A stretch of DNA of 64,000 bases from Alphaproteobacteria bacterium (GCA_030430715.1 JAUIJZ010000006.1:1-64000); one strand, 5' to 3'; counted from the first letter of the stretch, positions 20,244-32,409 are shown. Program-made: numbers and translations. Notes: generated by a model not told the origin, from the letters alone.

Positions 20244-21986
20244 ATGAGTCCCGCGCTTCTCAGCACCTTCGTGCTCGCCGCGACCTTGGCGCTGTTTGCG
20301 TCCAACCGCGTGCGGCACGATCTCGTGGCGCTGCTCTCGCTGGCGGCATGCTTGCTGCTGGGACTGGTGACCCCGGAAGAAGCTTTCCTGGGTTTTGCCG
20401 ATCAGTCGGTGGTGGTCATCGTCGCCGTGCTGATCATTGGCCGCGCGGTCGAGCTCACGGGCGCCGCCGAAGCCGCGACCGACAGGCTGGCGTCGCTGAA
20501 GGCGCCGTTTCCGATCCAGCTTGGCATTCTGCTGGTGGCGGCGGCGGCGCTTTCGGCCTTCATGAACAATATCGCCGCGCTCGCCATCACCATGCCGGCC
20601 GTTATCGCGATTTGCCGGGCGCACGACCTGCCGCCGGGCGCGGGGCTCATGCCGCTGGCGTTCGCGACCATTCTCGGCGGCATGACGACGCTGATCGGCA
20701 CGCCCGCGAACCTGATCCTGTCTTCGGTGCGCAACGAAGAATTGGGCGCGCCGTTCGCCTTTTTCCAAATGACGCCGGTGGCGATCACGGTCGCTGCGGC
20801 GGGCGTGGCGTATATTTGCGTTTTGGGGTGGCGTTTGGCGCCGCGGCGCGATTCCGGCGCCGGCGCCGCCAAGGACGCTTATGCCGTCTTTGAGCTGGGC
20901 CCGCTTTCGCAGACGGAATTCGAAGACGACGCAGATGCGGAGCTGATTGAAAAACTGAAATCGGCCAAGCTTGCACCATTGGTTGTCCTGCGCGGCGACC
21001 GCGTGCTGGAGCTATCGCGCGCGCGTCCCTTGCAGCACCGCGACCGTTTGCTGGTCGGCGGCGCGGTCGATCCCTGGGAGGCGGCCAAAAAGACCGGCCT
21101 GCCGCTGCATGTGCAGCGCTCGTCGGCCAAGGACGCGGCGACCATCGTCACTGTGGTCGGCTATGGCTCGCCGCTGATCGGCCGTCCGGTCGACAGCATC
21201 AGGTGGGATACCAATGGCGATGTCAGCGTGCTCGCGGGCGGGCGCCGCGCCGCGAGCGTGCGTCAGCCGCTGTCACGTTTGCGCATCGAGGCAGGGGACC
21301 AATTATCGCTGCACGGTTCCGCTGAGCAGATCACGATCTATTCGCGCTATGCACGCTTGCTGGAAGTGGCGCGCCGCGCCAGCGCGCGCATCGAGATCCG
21401 CAGCACATTGATTGTGTTGTCGGTGTATGTGGCGGCGGTTGCGGCTTCTGTGTCGTTCGGCGTGCCGACGGCGTTCTCATTCGCCGCGGCGGCCGCGGCG
21501 ATCGCGGCTTTGCGCTTCTTGCCATCGAAAGAAATTTATTCGTCGGTCGATTGGTCGATAATCGTTCTCATCGGCGCGATGATCCCGGTGGGGCAAAGCT
21601 TCCAGACCAGCGGGGCGGCGGAATTTTTCGCGACGGCATTGGCCCAGGCGCTCGCGACCGCGCCGTTATTCTGGGCGGCGGCGGCGATGGTGACAGCCAC
21701 CATGTTGCTCTCGATCTTTCTCAACAATGTCGCCACCGCGATCATCATGGGGCAGATCGCGATCTCGGTAGCGCAGGCGCTCGGCGTTTCCGTCGACGCG
21801 CTTCTGATCGCAGTGCTGATCGGCGCGTCGTCCGACTTCCTCACCCCGATCGGTCACCAGAACAATCTTCTGGTGATGGGGCCGGGCAATTACCGGTTCA
21901 TCGATTATGGCCGAATGGGCGCGCCGCTCGCGCTGATCGTCATTTTCGTTTCGGCTAAGATGATCGAAATGGGCTTCGCCGGTTAA
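20244..21986 (+). CDS. SLC13/DASS-family permease with RCK_C (TrkA-C) domains
   Basis: Two hydrophobic halves flanking a cytosolic region (GDRVLELSRARPLQHRDRLLVGG; GRPVDSIRW...LRIEAGDQLSLHG); FMNNIAAL / FLNNVATAII repeats. Confidence 0.85.
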   Translation: MSPALLSTFVLAATLALFASNRVRHDLVALLSLAACLLLGLVTPEEAFLGFADQSVVVIVAVLIIGRAVELTGAAEAATDRLASLKAPFPIQLGILLVAAAALSAFMNNIAALAITMPAVIAICRAHDLPPGAGLMPLAFATILGGMTTLIGTPANLILSSVRNEELGAPFAFFQMTPVAITVAAAGVAYICVLGWRLAPRRDSGAGAAKDAYAVFELGPLSQTEFEDDADAELIEKLKSAKLAPLVVLRGDRVLELSRARPLQHRDRLLVGGAVDPWEAAKKTGLPLHVQRSSAKDAATIVTVVGYGSPLIGRPVDSIRWDTNGDVSVLAGGRRAASVRQPLSRLRIEAGDQLSLHGSAEQITIYSRYARLLEVARRASARIEIRSTLIVLSVYVAAVAASVSFGVPTAFSFAAAAAAIAALRFLPSKEIYSSVDWSIIVLIGAMIPVGQSFQTSGAAEFFATALAQALATAPLFWAAAAMVTATMLLSIFLNNVATAIIMGQIAISVAQALGVSVDALLIAVLIGASSDFLTPIGHQNNLLVMGPGNYRFIDYGRMGAPLALIVIFVSAKMIEMGFAG

Positions 21987-22058
21987 AGCGTCGTGCGTAA
22001 AATGCGACCTGCGTTTGGGTCATGCGGGATGTCGCATTTTACGAACTAAGACGCTTTA
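21984..22058. repeat. Long nested palindrome overlapping the SLC13 stop codon
   Basis: TAAAGCGTC-gtg-CGTAAAATGCGAC ... GTCGCATTTTACG-aactaa-GACGCTTTA (9-bp and 13-bp perfect inverted repeats). Confidence 0.9.
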
Positions 22059-22076
22059 GATTCATGAGCTTCTAAA

Positions 22077-22142
22077 GCAACTTTGGACTTTAAATTCGAT
22101 CCTCGCCGGCCACAAAAGTGAGCCGAATTTAAAGTCCGTTGC
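22077..22142. repeat. Second palindrome immediately downstream
   Basis: GCAACtttGGACTTTAAATTCG ... CGAATTTAAAGTCCGTTGC. Confidence 0.88.
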
Positions 22143-22189
22143 TATAGGCTGGAGTTGACCCTGGGGGCGACTCAGGGCGCCAGGGTAGT

Positions 22190-23050
22190 ATGCCCGACAC
22201 AGTTCACCGCGCCCCTAAGCCGCTCCGCTCCGCCATCATCTATGATTTCGACGGCACGCTTGCCCGCGGCAATTTGCAGGAACATTCCTTCATTCCCGAT
22301 CTGGGCATCGATCACGATGTTTTCTGGAAGGATGTGAAGCGGTTGTCGCGGACTTCGGACGCCGACGAGATCCTCGTTTACATGCAGCAAATGATCGAAC
22401 GCTCGCGCAAGCTGGGCAAGTCGGTCACGCGCGAGCGTTTGCGCGCGCACGGCGCCGAGCCATCATTCTTCGACGGCGTTGAAAGCTGGTTCGCGCGCAT
22501 CGATGCGTTCGCTTCCGACCAGGGTCTTGAACTCGATCATTACATCGTCTCGTCGTGCATCGAGGAGATGATCGAAGGCTGCTCGATTTATCCGCGCTTT
22601 GCGCGCGTGTTCGCTTCGCGCTTCATCTACAATGAAAAGGGTGAGGCGGTGTGGCCCGCGGTGGCGGTCAATTACACCAACAAGACGCAGTTTCTCTTTC
22701 GTATCAACAAAGGCATCGAAAATGTCTGGGATACGCAGGCGATCAATCGCTGGATGCGCCCGGAAGAGCGCCCGCTGCCGTTTGAGCGCATGATCTTCAT
22801 CGGCGACGGAGACACTGACATTCCATCGATGAAGATGGTGTCCGATCAGGGCGGCACTGCGGTCGCCGTGCTCGATCCGGACCGTTGGAACGATCCGCTT
22901 AAAGTGGAGCACATCCACTTGCTGATCGCAGAGGATCGCGTGAATTACGTGGCGCCGGCCGACTACCTTCCCGGTAGCCAGCTCGACGTCATCGTGAAAG
23001 GCGCGCTACAGCGCATCGCCTTGCGCGCGGGTTTGCCGGTCGCGCGTTGA
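22190..23050 (+). CDS. HAD superfamily hydrolase
   Basis: IIYDFDGTLARGN (motif I); MIFIGDGDTDIPSMKM (motif IV). Confidence 0.85.
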   Translation: MPDTVHRAPKPLRSAIIYDFDGTLARGNLQEHSFIPDLGIDHDVFWKDVKRLSRTSDADEILVYMQQMIERSRKLGKSVTRERLRAHGAEPSFFDGVESWFARIDAFASDQGLELDHYIVSSCIEEMIEGCSIYPRFARVFASRFIYNEKGEAVWPAVAVNYTNKTQFLFRINKGIENVWDTQAINRWMRPEERPLPFERMIFIGDGDTDIPSMKMVSDQGGTAVAVLDPDRWNDPLKVEHIHLLIAEDRVNYVAPADYLPGSQLDVIVKGALQRIALRAGLPVAR

Positions 23051-23054
23051 CGGC

Positions 23055-23423
23055 TTAGCTGCCGACCGCTTCCGGCGCCTCGGGCGCACGCGCGATAGAC
23101 TGGATTGGATACGTACGCGGCGGTTGTCCGCCGATGATTTCCACACCCAAGGCGTTGCCGGTGCAAATCCAGTTTGTGGTCGAGCGAATGGCGAGCTGCT
23201 GGCTCCAATCGAGATCGCGCGCGTTCCAAGTGGTGGTGAAAATGTAGTGACGCGATCCGACGCGGACATCGACGCTGTGGTCGTCAACGATGCCGTAGCC
23301 AAAAATGTCGTCGGCGCGGAAGCAATCCCTGTCGGCCGGGGCGGAAGCTGTTTGTTCGCCTTGCGAGGCGCAGGCGCCGAGCAACGCGAACGCGGCGGCG
23401 GCAATGAAATGTCTGATCATGAA
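23055..23423 (-). CDS. Hypothetical lipoprotein
   Basis: MIRHFIAAAAFALLGACASQGEQ lipobox leader. Confidence 0.6.
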   Translation of the reverse strand, partial: FMIRHFIAAAAFALLGACASQGEQTASAPADRDCFRADDIFGYGIVDDHSVDVRVGSRHYIFTTTWNARDLDWSQQLAIRSTTNWICTGNALGVEIIGGQPPRTYPIQSIARAPEAPEAVGS

Positions 23424-23522
23424 CGTTTCTCCCTGTTCTTCGACCATATGGCGCCCTCTCGGCGTTAGGCGAGATGCCGGATGCGTTGACGCCGCCGAAA
23501 AGGCCGGGTTACGCCATCAAGA

Positions 23523-24434
23523 ATGAGTGACATTGCCCTTCCGGACGTCCGTGGCCGCCTGCTACGAGGGGAAGCGCTCGCGCCCTATACATGGTTTCGC
23601 GTCGGCGGGCCGGCGGACGCCTTGTTTCTGCCGGCCGATGCCGACGACCTCGCGGACTTTCTCAAGGCATTGCCTGAAAGCGTGCCGATCCTGCCGCTTG
23701 GCGTCGGCTCCAATCTGATCGTGCGCGACGGCGGCTTGCCGGGCGTGGCGATCCGCTTGGCTGGGCGGGCCTGGGCGCAAGTCGGCCCGGAAGCGGACGG
23801 ACGATTGCGCGCCGGCGCTGGCGCGCTTGACGCCATGGTCGCCAAGGCAGCCGCGCAAGTCGGCATCGCCGGGCTTGAATTTTATGTAGGCGTGCCCGGC
23901 ACCATCGGCGGCGCGCTGACAATGAACGCCGGCTGCTATGGCAGGGAGACGAAAGACGTTTTGGTCGAGGCGGTGGCGTACAATCGGCGCGGCGAACGTG
24001 TGACGCTCAGCTTGGCCGATTTTGGCTACACCTATCGGCACAACGCGCTGGCTGAGCCTTACATTTTTACCGAGGCGGTGTTTCAGGGGGCGCCGGACGA
24101 GCCCGCTCAGATTCTGGCGCGCATGGAGGCGATCACCACGCAACGTGAGGGCAGTCAGCCGATCCGCGAAAAAACTGGCGGCTCGACATTCAAAAATCCG
24201 GTGCTGCCTTCAGGAGAAAAGCTCTCGGCCTGGCAGCTGGTGGACGAGGCGGGCATGCGCGGCGCGCGGCGCGGCGGCGCTCAGGTGAGCGAAAAGCACG
24301 CCAACTTTCTGATCAATGCCGGGCAAGCGAGTGCTGCCGACATCGAAGGTTTGGGCGAAGATGTGCGCGCCGCCGTGAAGGCCAAAAGCGGCGTCCAATT
24401 AGATTGGGAGATCAAGCGCGTTGGGCGCGCGTGA
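23523..24434 (+). CDS. murB: UDP-N-acetylenolpyruvoylglucosamine reductase
   Basis: [52 protein letters not shown]. Confidence 0.97.
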   Translation: MSDIALPDVRGRLLRGEALAPYTWFRVGGPADALFLPADADDLADFLKALPESVPILPLGVGSNLIVRDGGLPGVAIRLAGRAWAQVGPEADGRLRAGAGALDAMVAKAAAQVGIAGLEFYVGVPGTIGGALTMNAGCYGRETKDVLVEAVAYNRRGERVTLSLADFGYTYRHNALAEPYIFTEAVFQGAPDEPAQILARMEAITTQREGSQPIREKTGGSTFKNPVLPSGEKLSAWQLVDEAGMRGARRGGAQVSEKHANFLINAGQASAADIEGLGEDVRAAVKAKSGVQLDWEIKRVGRA

Positions 24435-24569
24435 TCAGCCGATCATGCCGTCGATCCACGCCGTGAATGGCGTGCCGGCGACATAGAGCGCCCCCAAGGT
24501 CGCGATCGTGCAGAAGAGCAGCACGAGAATGCCTTCGATGCGTGTTGTGCGGACGCTGGTGCTTTCCAT
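24435..24569 (-). CDS. Putative 44-aa single-TM small protein (MESTSVRTTRIEGILVLLFCTIATLGALYVAGTPFTAWIDGMIG)
   Basis: Minus-strand ATG preceded by purine-rich GAGGGGAAG; ends tail-to-tail with murB; below the supplied ORF-track cutoff. Confidence 0.55.
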   Translation of the reverse strand: MESTSVRTTRIEGILVLLFCTIATLGALYVAGTPFTAWIDGMIG

Positions 24570-24589
24570 GATCTTCCCCTCAGTCCCGA

Positions 24590-25198
24590 TTACCCATCCC
24601 GTTCGGATTGCGTCTTGAACGTGTCGACGATTGCGCCGGCGCGCGCATGTGCGTTGCCCGCGAAGGCGTTCACGCGGGCCGCGAAATCGGAATCAACGAT
24701 GTAAAGCGCGCCTGCGACCATCAGGGCGAAACTGGCCGCGACCGCGATTCCGGTAAGGCGCGAGCCTCCGCTGGCCGGGGAGGCTGGCTCCGCTATGGCC
24801 GCCGCGTGGGTGGAAGTCGACAGCGTGTCCGCGCCCCTGGCTCTCCGGCCTTGCAGCAAGCGCCGCCAAGCAGTGCTTTGCGCGCGTCCACGCGGCAAGC
24901 GGATCGAAACTTTGCTGCAAAGACCCGGCGGCGGTTTGGCTCCGTCGAGGCGGACGCAGGCAAGTTTGCCCATGGCCCGGGCCATGCGGGCGATGACGCG
25001 CAAATTCGGCACGCGCGCCGCATCGTGCGACCAGAGCACGATCAGCTTGTGCGCCGCGTTGAGCCGCGCATTGCGCGCGCGCGGCGCCTCGGGAAGCGCA
25101 TCCACCGCATAACCGAGCGCCGCGAGCTGCGTGGCGATTTCCGCGGCGCGCTCTTCGGCGCTGGGTGCATGTGCAATGAGGACAAGTGGGGGAGACAT
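24590..25198 (-). CDS. TIR-like (degenerate) N-terminal domain plus C-terminal TM helix
   Basis: LVLIAHAPSAEERAAEIATQLAALGYAVDALPEAP...HKLIVLWSHDA resembles TIR beta-strand/helix pattern; TM LTGIAVAASFALMVAGALYIV. Confidence 0.5.
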   Translation of the reverse strand: MSPPLVLIAHAPSAEERAAEIATQLAALGYAVDALPEAPRARNARLNAAHKLIVLWSHDAARVPNLRVIARMARAMGKLACVRLDGAKPPPGLCSKVSIRLPRGRAQSTAWRRLLQGRRARGADTLSTSTHAAAIAEPASPASGGSRLTGIAVAASFALMVAGALYIVDSDFAARVNAFAGNAHARAGAIVDTFKTQSERDG

Positions 25199-25349
25199 CG
25201 CGGCTTTACTCGCGCGACATGAGGGGGCCGCCAAGCAGACGCGTGGGTGGAGTCTGCTTGCGCCGGTTCCGGCGCCCAAAATAAAGGCGCAGGCGCCTAA
25301 AACACGCGCTGCCAGCTTCTGAGTTGGGCAGAGGCGGCGCGCGGATAGG

Positions 25350-25378
25350 AAAAGGGCGACGCCTTACGGCGCCGCCCT
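25350..25378 (-). terminator. Rho-independent terminator of katG
   Basis: On minus strand AGGGCGGCGCC-gtaa-GGCGTCGCCCT followed by TTTTCC. Confidence 0.7.
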
Positions 25379-25401
25379 AATCCATTCAACTTTGCTTGGC
25401 C

Positions 25402-27573
<2,172 letters not shown>

Positions 27574-27902
27574 CTACGTCTTTCGCAGAGGATGAACGCA
27601 CGCGACGCTCATGGAGCGCTTGCGGTGATCCTTGCGAAATCGATGAGAGAAGATTCCGCATTGAGGTGCATAAATCCAATCAATTGATCGGCCTGTCAGT
27701 ATAGGGTTTGTCGATATAAGGGGTGGTTGTGGTTAAGCGGCGGCAACACGTATGATCGGAAATTTACCATAAAAATCAGCAACTAAAGTGCTCGCCCTCA
27801 TCATGCCTTAACCCAGGCGCGTTTCATTATGGCACTCCGGAATGAGCGCGCGAAAGCGCCTCTTCCGGGTTGGGTTTGGATCGGTTTTCGTTGGGGCGCG
27901 GC

Positions 27903-28817
27903 ATGGCGCGGGTAGCGGTGCTTTTGGGCGGGTTGAGCCCTGAAAGGCCTGTAAGCCTCAGTTCCGGGCAGGGATGCGCGGAGGCCGTACGCCGTCTCGG
28001 GCACGATGTCATCGAAATCGATCCCCAGAACCCCGGCTGGATCGCAGACTTGAAGGATGCGCGGCCGGACAAGGTTCTGAATGCGCTCCATGGCGAGTGG
28101 GGCGAGGACGGGCGTGTTCAGGGCGTGCTCGAATATTTGCAGCTGCCCTACACGCACTCGGGCGTGCTCGCGTCGGCGCTGGCGATGGATAAGAACCGCG
28201 CCAAGGCGGTTTTGAAGCAAGCCGGGCTGCCGATCGCCGATGGCCGGCTGATGGATCGCCGCGAAGCGGCCAGAGCGCATCCCATGCCCGTTCCTTATGT
28301 CGTGAAGCCGAACACGGGCGGCTCTTCGCTCGGCGTCTTTATTGTACGTGAGGGCGCCAATCGCCCGCCAGAACAATTGCTCGACCCCGACTGGAGCTAT
28401 GGCGAGGACGTCGTGGTTGAGGAATTCGTCGGCGGCAAGGAACTGACTGTCGCCGTCATGGATGGCCGCGGCGCTTTGGCGGTGACCGAAATCATTCCCG
28501 CCGGCGAGTGGTACGACTTCAACGCAAAATACGCCGCGGGCGGATCGCGTCACGAACTGCCCGCGCAAATCCCGGAAGATGTCGCCGCGCGCCTGATGAA
28601 GCTTGCTGAAGATGCGCATGCGGCGCTCGGCTGCCGGGGCGTCACCCGCACCGACTTCAAATACGACGCCGCGCGCAACAAGACCATCGTGATCGAAGTG
28701 AATACGCAACCGGGCATGACCCCGACCTCGCTAGCTCCGGAACAGGCGCAGCATGTCGGCATGACCTATGATGAATTGGTGGGGTGGATGCTGGAGGACG
28801 CGTCATGGCCGCGATGA
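27903..28817 (+). CDS. ddl: D-alanine--D-alanine ligase
   Basis: VAVLLGGLSPERPVSLSSG; KPNTGGSSLGV; VIEVNTQPGMTPTSL. Confidence 0.96.
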   Translation: MARVAVLLGGLSPERPVSLSSGQGCAEAVRRLGHDVIEIDPQNPGWIADLKDARPDKVLNALHGEWGEDGRVQGVLEYLQLPYTHSGVLASALAMDKNRAKAVLKQAGLPIADGRLMDRREAARAHPMPVPYVVKPNTGGSSLGVFIVREGANRPPEQLLDPDWSYGEDVVVEEFVGGKELTVAVMDGRGALAVTEIIPAGEWYDFNAKYAAGGSRHELPAQIPEDVAARLMKLAEDAHAALGCRGVTRTDFKYDAARNKTIVIEVNTQPGMTPTSLAPEQAQHVGMTYDELVGWMLEDASWPR

Positions 28818-29737
28818 GATCGCGCCGGGGCTCTCGGCAGAATCCTGAGGCGCCGCGTCGTACTCGCCGTAAAGCGCCGCCGCCGCCACCTATGAGCGTG
28901 CCGCGCCTTGCGCAAATCAAGCTGAATGGCGGCTTGCAGGGCGAGGATGTCAAAGTCTCCGGCAGAAGCTTGGCGATGGGCTTGGCCGCCATGGTGATGT
29001 TCACCGGCGTGGCCATTGCCGGCGCGACTTGGCTCGGCTCGTCTCTGTTCGATGTGCGCGAAGCGTTTGCGCGCGCCGCTGACGGCGCCGCCGCGAATAT
29101 GGGTTTTGCCGTTGGTGAAATCGAAGTCGCCGGGGTTGCGGGCGCGCGCGCCCAGGAAGTGCGTGCGATCGTCATTCCCGAAGGGCGCCGTTCGATCCTT
29201 GCCCTGGACCCGCAAGATGTGCGCGCGCGTGTTGAAAGTCTCGACTGGGTGGCTGATGCGCAAGTGCGCCGCTTGTGGCCGTCCAAGCTTCAAATTCAGG
29301 TGGAGCGCCGTCAGGCGTTTGCACGTTGGCAAGAAGACGGTGTGGTGTCCGTGATCGATTATAATGGCGAGCGGCTGTTGGCTGAACGCGCCGCCGATCA
29401 CATGAATTTGCCGCTCGTGGTTGGCGCGGGCGCAGGTCCCGCCGCCGAACCCTTGCTGATCGCGTTGGAAAATCTGCCGGAGTTGCGCAGCCGTTTGCAG
29501 GCTTTGGTGCGCGTTGGCGACCGGCGCTGGAATCTGGAATTGCAATCCGGCGCGCTGGTGGCTTTGCCGGAAGAGGGCGCGCCTGAGGCGTTGGCCGCGC
29601 TTGAGAACCTGCAGGCGCGTCACGCGCTTCTGGACCGCCCGCTGGCGCAGCTCGATTTGCGCGCGCCGGGCCGTTTGGCGGTGCGCATCCATCCTGACCT
29701 CGCGGGCGGTGCGCGTCCCATGCTGGGAGGCGCGTGA
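28805..29737 (+). CDS. ftsQ: Cell division protein FtsQ
   Basis: Basic N-terminus, one TM, POTRA/FtsQ-like LDWVADAQVRRLWPSKLQIQVERRQAFARWQ; between ddl and ftsA. Confidence 0.93.
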   Translation: MAAMRSRRGSRQNPEAPRRTRRKAPPPPPMSVPRLAQIKLNGGLQGEDVKVSGRSLAMGLAAMVMFTGVAIAGATWLGSSLFDVREAFARAADGAAANMGFAVGEIEVAGVAGARAQEVRAIVIPEGRRSILALDPQDVRARVESLDWVADAQVRRLWPSKLQIQVERRQAFARWQEDGVVSVIDYNGERLLAERAADHMNLPLVVGAGAGPAAEPLLIALENLPELRSRLQALVRVGDRRWNLELQSGALVALPEEGAPEALAALENLQARHALLDRPLAQLDLRAPGRLAVRIHPDLAGGARPMLGGA

Positions 29738-31074
29738 TGGGCGCTGCGCTGAAGCACGAATACGAAATTGCGCCGGATGAGCCGCGCGCGGCGGAAGAGC
29801 CGGTCACGCAGCCATTGGTGGCGGTACTTGATGTCGGCGTGTCGAAAACGGTGTGCCTCGCCACGCGGCGCGACCCTGTGCTCGACCTGCATCCTGAGCG
29901 TCCATTGCGCGTGCTCGGCGTCGGCCAGCAGACCGCACCCGCTTTCGCGAGCGGCAAGCCCGCCGATTTCGACGCGTGTGCGCGGGCGATCCAAGTGGCG
30001 CTGGACGAAGCGTCCGTCATGGCGGGGACGGCGGTTCGCCGCGTCATCGCCACCTATTCGGGCCCGGGCATGAATGCGCGCATTGTGCGCGGCGCTGCGC
30101 GTGTGCGCGGCAAGCAGATCGGCACGCGCGACATTGAAGCTGTGTTGCAATCGGCAATGCAGGCGATGCCGACGCCGCAACGCTCGTTTCTGCACGTCGA
30201 ACCGCTGCGCTATTTTATTGATGACGGCGAAGAGATCGCCGATCCGCTTGGCTTCGCCGGAACGATGTTGGCGGTCGAGGCGTGCGTTGTGACGGCGCCG
30301 ACCGAAGCCTTGAACGCACTGAAATCGTGCGTGCGCCAAGCGGGCGCCGAGGTGGACGAAATTATCGCCGCGCCAAAAGCGGCCGGCATGGCTGTGCTGA
30401 CGCCGGAAGAGCGCGCTGAGGGCGCGCTTGTGATTGACCTGGGCGCTGGATCGATTGGCATCGGCGTGTTTGGCGACGATCAATTGCTGCACGCTGAAAC
30501 CGTCGCCGCGGGCGGCGTGCGCCTGACGCGCGATCTGGCGATGAAACTGCAAACCACGTTCGCCGCCGCCGAGCGCGTGAAGCTCGCTTTTGGCGCGGTT
30601 GGCGATGCGTGCGACCGGCGTGAGGCCGTGCAGGCGCCGAAGCTCGGCATGGACGGGCGCCTGGAAGCGGCGACCACGCTGCGCGGCGTGATCGCCGATA
30701 CGCTGACGCCGCGTCTTTACGAGATGCTGTTGCTGGCGCGCGAGCGCCTGACCCGCGCCGGGTTTGTTGGCGAGGCGGCGCCGCTGCGCGCCGTCATTAC
30801 CGGCGGCGGGGCGCTCATTCCCGGCGTGCGGGACATGGCGGCCGAAGCGCTCGGCATGCCAGTGCGCGTGGGCCGTCCGCTTGAGCTGTGCGGTTTCGAT
30901 CATGGCGAAGCTGGGCCTGCTTACGCAGCCGCAGCGGGCATGTTGCGCTACCGCTTGGACACGCCTGCGCTCGATGAGGAAGACGATCGCTTCCAGCCAA
31001 GCTTGGCGGAGTTGGCCAGCAGCGTGCGCAATGGCGTCCATTCCATGTGGGCGTGGCTGCGCGAAAACTTCTAA
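29734..31074 (+). CDS. ftsA: Cell division protein FtsA
   Basis: VAVLDVGVSKTVCL; LVIDLGAGSIGIGVF; ITGGGALIPGV; C-terminal amphipathic helix VRNGVHSMWAWLRENF. Confidence 0.95.
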   Translation: MMGAALKHEYEIAPDEPRAAEEPVTQPLVAVLDVGVSKTVCLATRRDPVLDLHPERPLRVLGVGQQTAPAFASGKPADFDACARAIQVALDEASVMAGTAVRRVIATYSGPGMNARIVRGAARVRGKQIGTRDIEAVLQSAMQAMPTPQRSFLHVEPLRYFIDDGEEIADPLGFAGTMLAVEACVVTAPTEALNALKSCVRQAGAEVDEIIAAPKAAGMAVLTPEERAEGALVIDLGAGSIGIGVFGDDQLLHAETVAAGGVRLTRDLAMKLQTTFAAAERVKLAFGAVGDACDRREAVQAPKLGMDGRLEAATTLRGVIADTLTPRLYEMLLLARERLTRAGFVGEAAPLRAVITGGGALIPGVRDMAAEALGMPVRVGRPLELCGFDHGEAGPAYAAAAGMLRYRLDTPALDEEDDRFQPSLAELASSVRNGVHSMWAWLRENF

Positions 31075-31077
31075 GCG

Positions 31078-32409
31078 CTAACGCGCGAACATCTGCGCCG
31101 GCAGCGCGGCCACGATCGCCGCCGTCATCAGCGTCGCCATGAAGCCGGGCAGCAGCGCTTTCCACGCCAGTTCGAGAATTTCCGAGCGGCGCTCCGGCAT
31201 CAAAGTCGTCATGCCGCCTGTCATGATCCCAATCGAGGCGACATTGGCGAAGCCGCAAATCGCATAGGTCATGATCATGCGGCTGCGGTCGTCGATGGCG
31301 TCCGGACCCAGGGCGCCGAGTTCGATGAAGGCGATGAACTCGGTGAGGAAGAGTTTCGTCCCCAGCAGCGCGCCGCCCGCTTGCGCGTCATGCCAGGGCA
31401 GGCCGATGGCGTAGGCCACCGGCGCGAAGGCGTAGCCGAACAGGCGCTGCAGGGTCAGCGGCGCGCCGCCGACATCCGGCGCCAGCGTCAGCAGATTGTT
31501 GAGCAGGCCGACCAGCGCCACGAACACGATCAACGAAGCGGCGACATTCACCGCCACCATCACGCCGTTCTGCACCCCGCGCGTGAGCGCATCCATGGCG
31601 CCTTCATAGCGAAGATCCGGCGGCGCCACGGCGTCGCGTTCCCCTTTGACTTCAGGCACGATGATGCGGGCCAGCAAGACGCCCGCCGGCGCCGAGATCA
31701 CCGAGGCGGTCAGGACATGGCCGGCCGCGTCCGCGAGCACTGGCTGCAGGATGACCGAATAGGCCACCATCATCGAACCGGCGATGGTCGATAGTCCAAC
31801 CACCATCATCAAAAACAATTCCGCGCGCGTCAGCCGATCGAGGTAAGCGCGTATGACGATCGGCGTTTCGATCATGCCCATGAAGATATTGGCCGCGACC
31901 GCCAGCGCCGAATGTCCGCTCAGGCCCATGGTGCGCCGGAACACCACGCCGAAGGCTTGCGTGATCCGGCTCAGCACGCCCCAGTGCCACAGCAGCGCCG
32001 ACAAAGCTGAGATCAGCAGGACAAGAGGCAGCACGCGAAAGCCAAAAATGAAGGGGGCGGGCGCCTCGGCGGACTGGCTCACATAAGGCTGGGCCCCGCC
32101 GCCGAGATAGCCGAACACGAATTGCGAGCCCTGATCGGCGGCGTCCGCCAGACCAACGACCGCGGCATTGGCGGCGTTGAGCACGGCCTTCGAGCCGGGC
32201 AGTGCGAACATGAGCAGCACGATGCCGGCCTGCAGCGCCAAGGCGCCGGGCAGCAACATGACAGGAAAGCGACGCTTGTTCTCGGAAACCAGCCAGGCAA
32301 TCAGCACGATCGCCGCAACCGCAAGCAGGCTGCGCGCATTTTCCAAGGAATAGCTCAAATGCCGCCCCACCTTGCCGACGCGTAACGCTAGTGCGGCGAA
32401 CGCGCGCAT
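31078..32409 (-). CDS. nupC: Concentrative nucleoside transporter (NupC/CNT family)
   Basis: MGMIETPIVIRAYLDRLTRAELFLMMVVGLSTIAGSMMVAY; GTKLFLTEFIAF; MTYAICGFANVASIGI. Confidence 0.92.
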   Translation of the reverse strand: MRAFAALALRVGKVGRHLSYSLENARSLLAVAAIVLIAWLVSENKRRFPVMLLPGALALQAGIVLLMFALPGSKAVLNAANAAVVGLADAADQGSQFVFGYLGGGAQPYVSQSAEAPAPFIFGFRVLPLVLLISALSALLWHWGVLSRITQAFGVVFRRTMGLSGHSALAVAANIFMGMIETPIVIRAYLDRLTRAELFLMMVVGLSTIAGSMMVAYSVILQPVLADAAGHVLTASVISAPAGVLLARIIVPEVKGERDAVAPPDLRYEGAMDALTRGVQNGVMVAVNVAASLIVFVALVGLLNNLLTLAPDVGGAPLTLQRLFGYAFAPVAYAIGLPWHDAQAGGALLGTKLFLTEFIAFIELGALGPDAIDDRSRMIMTYAICGFANVASIGIMTGGMTTLMPERRSEILELAWKALLPGFMATLMTAAIVAALPAQMFAR

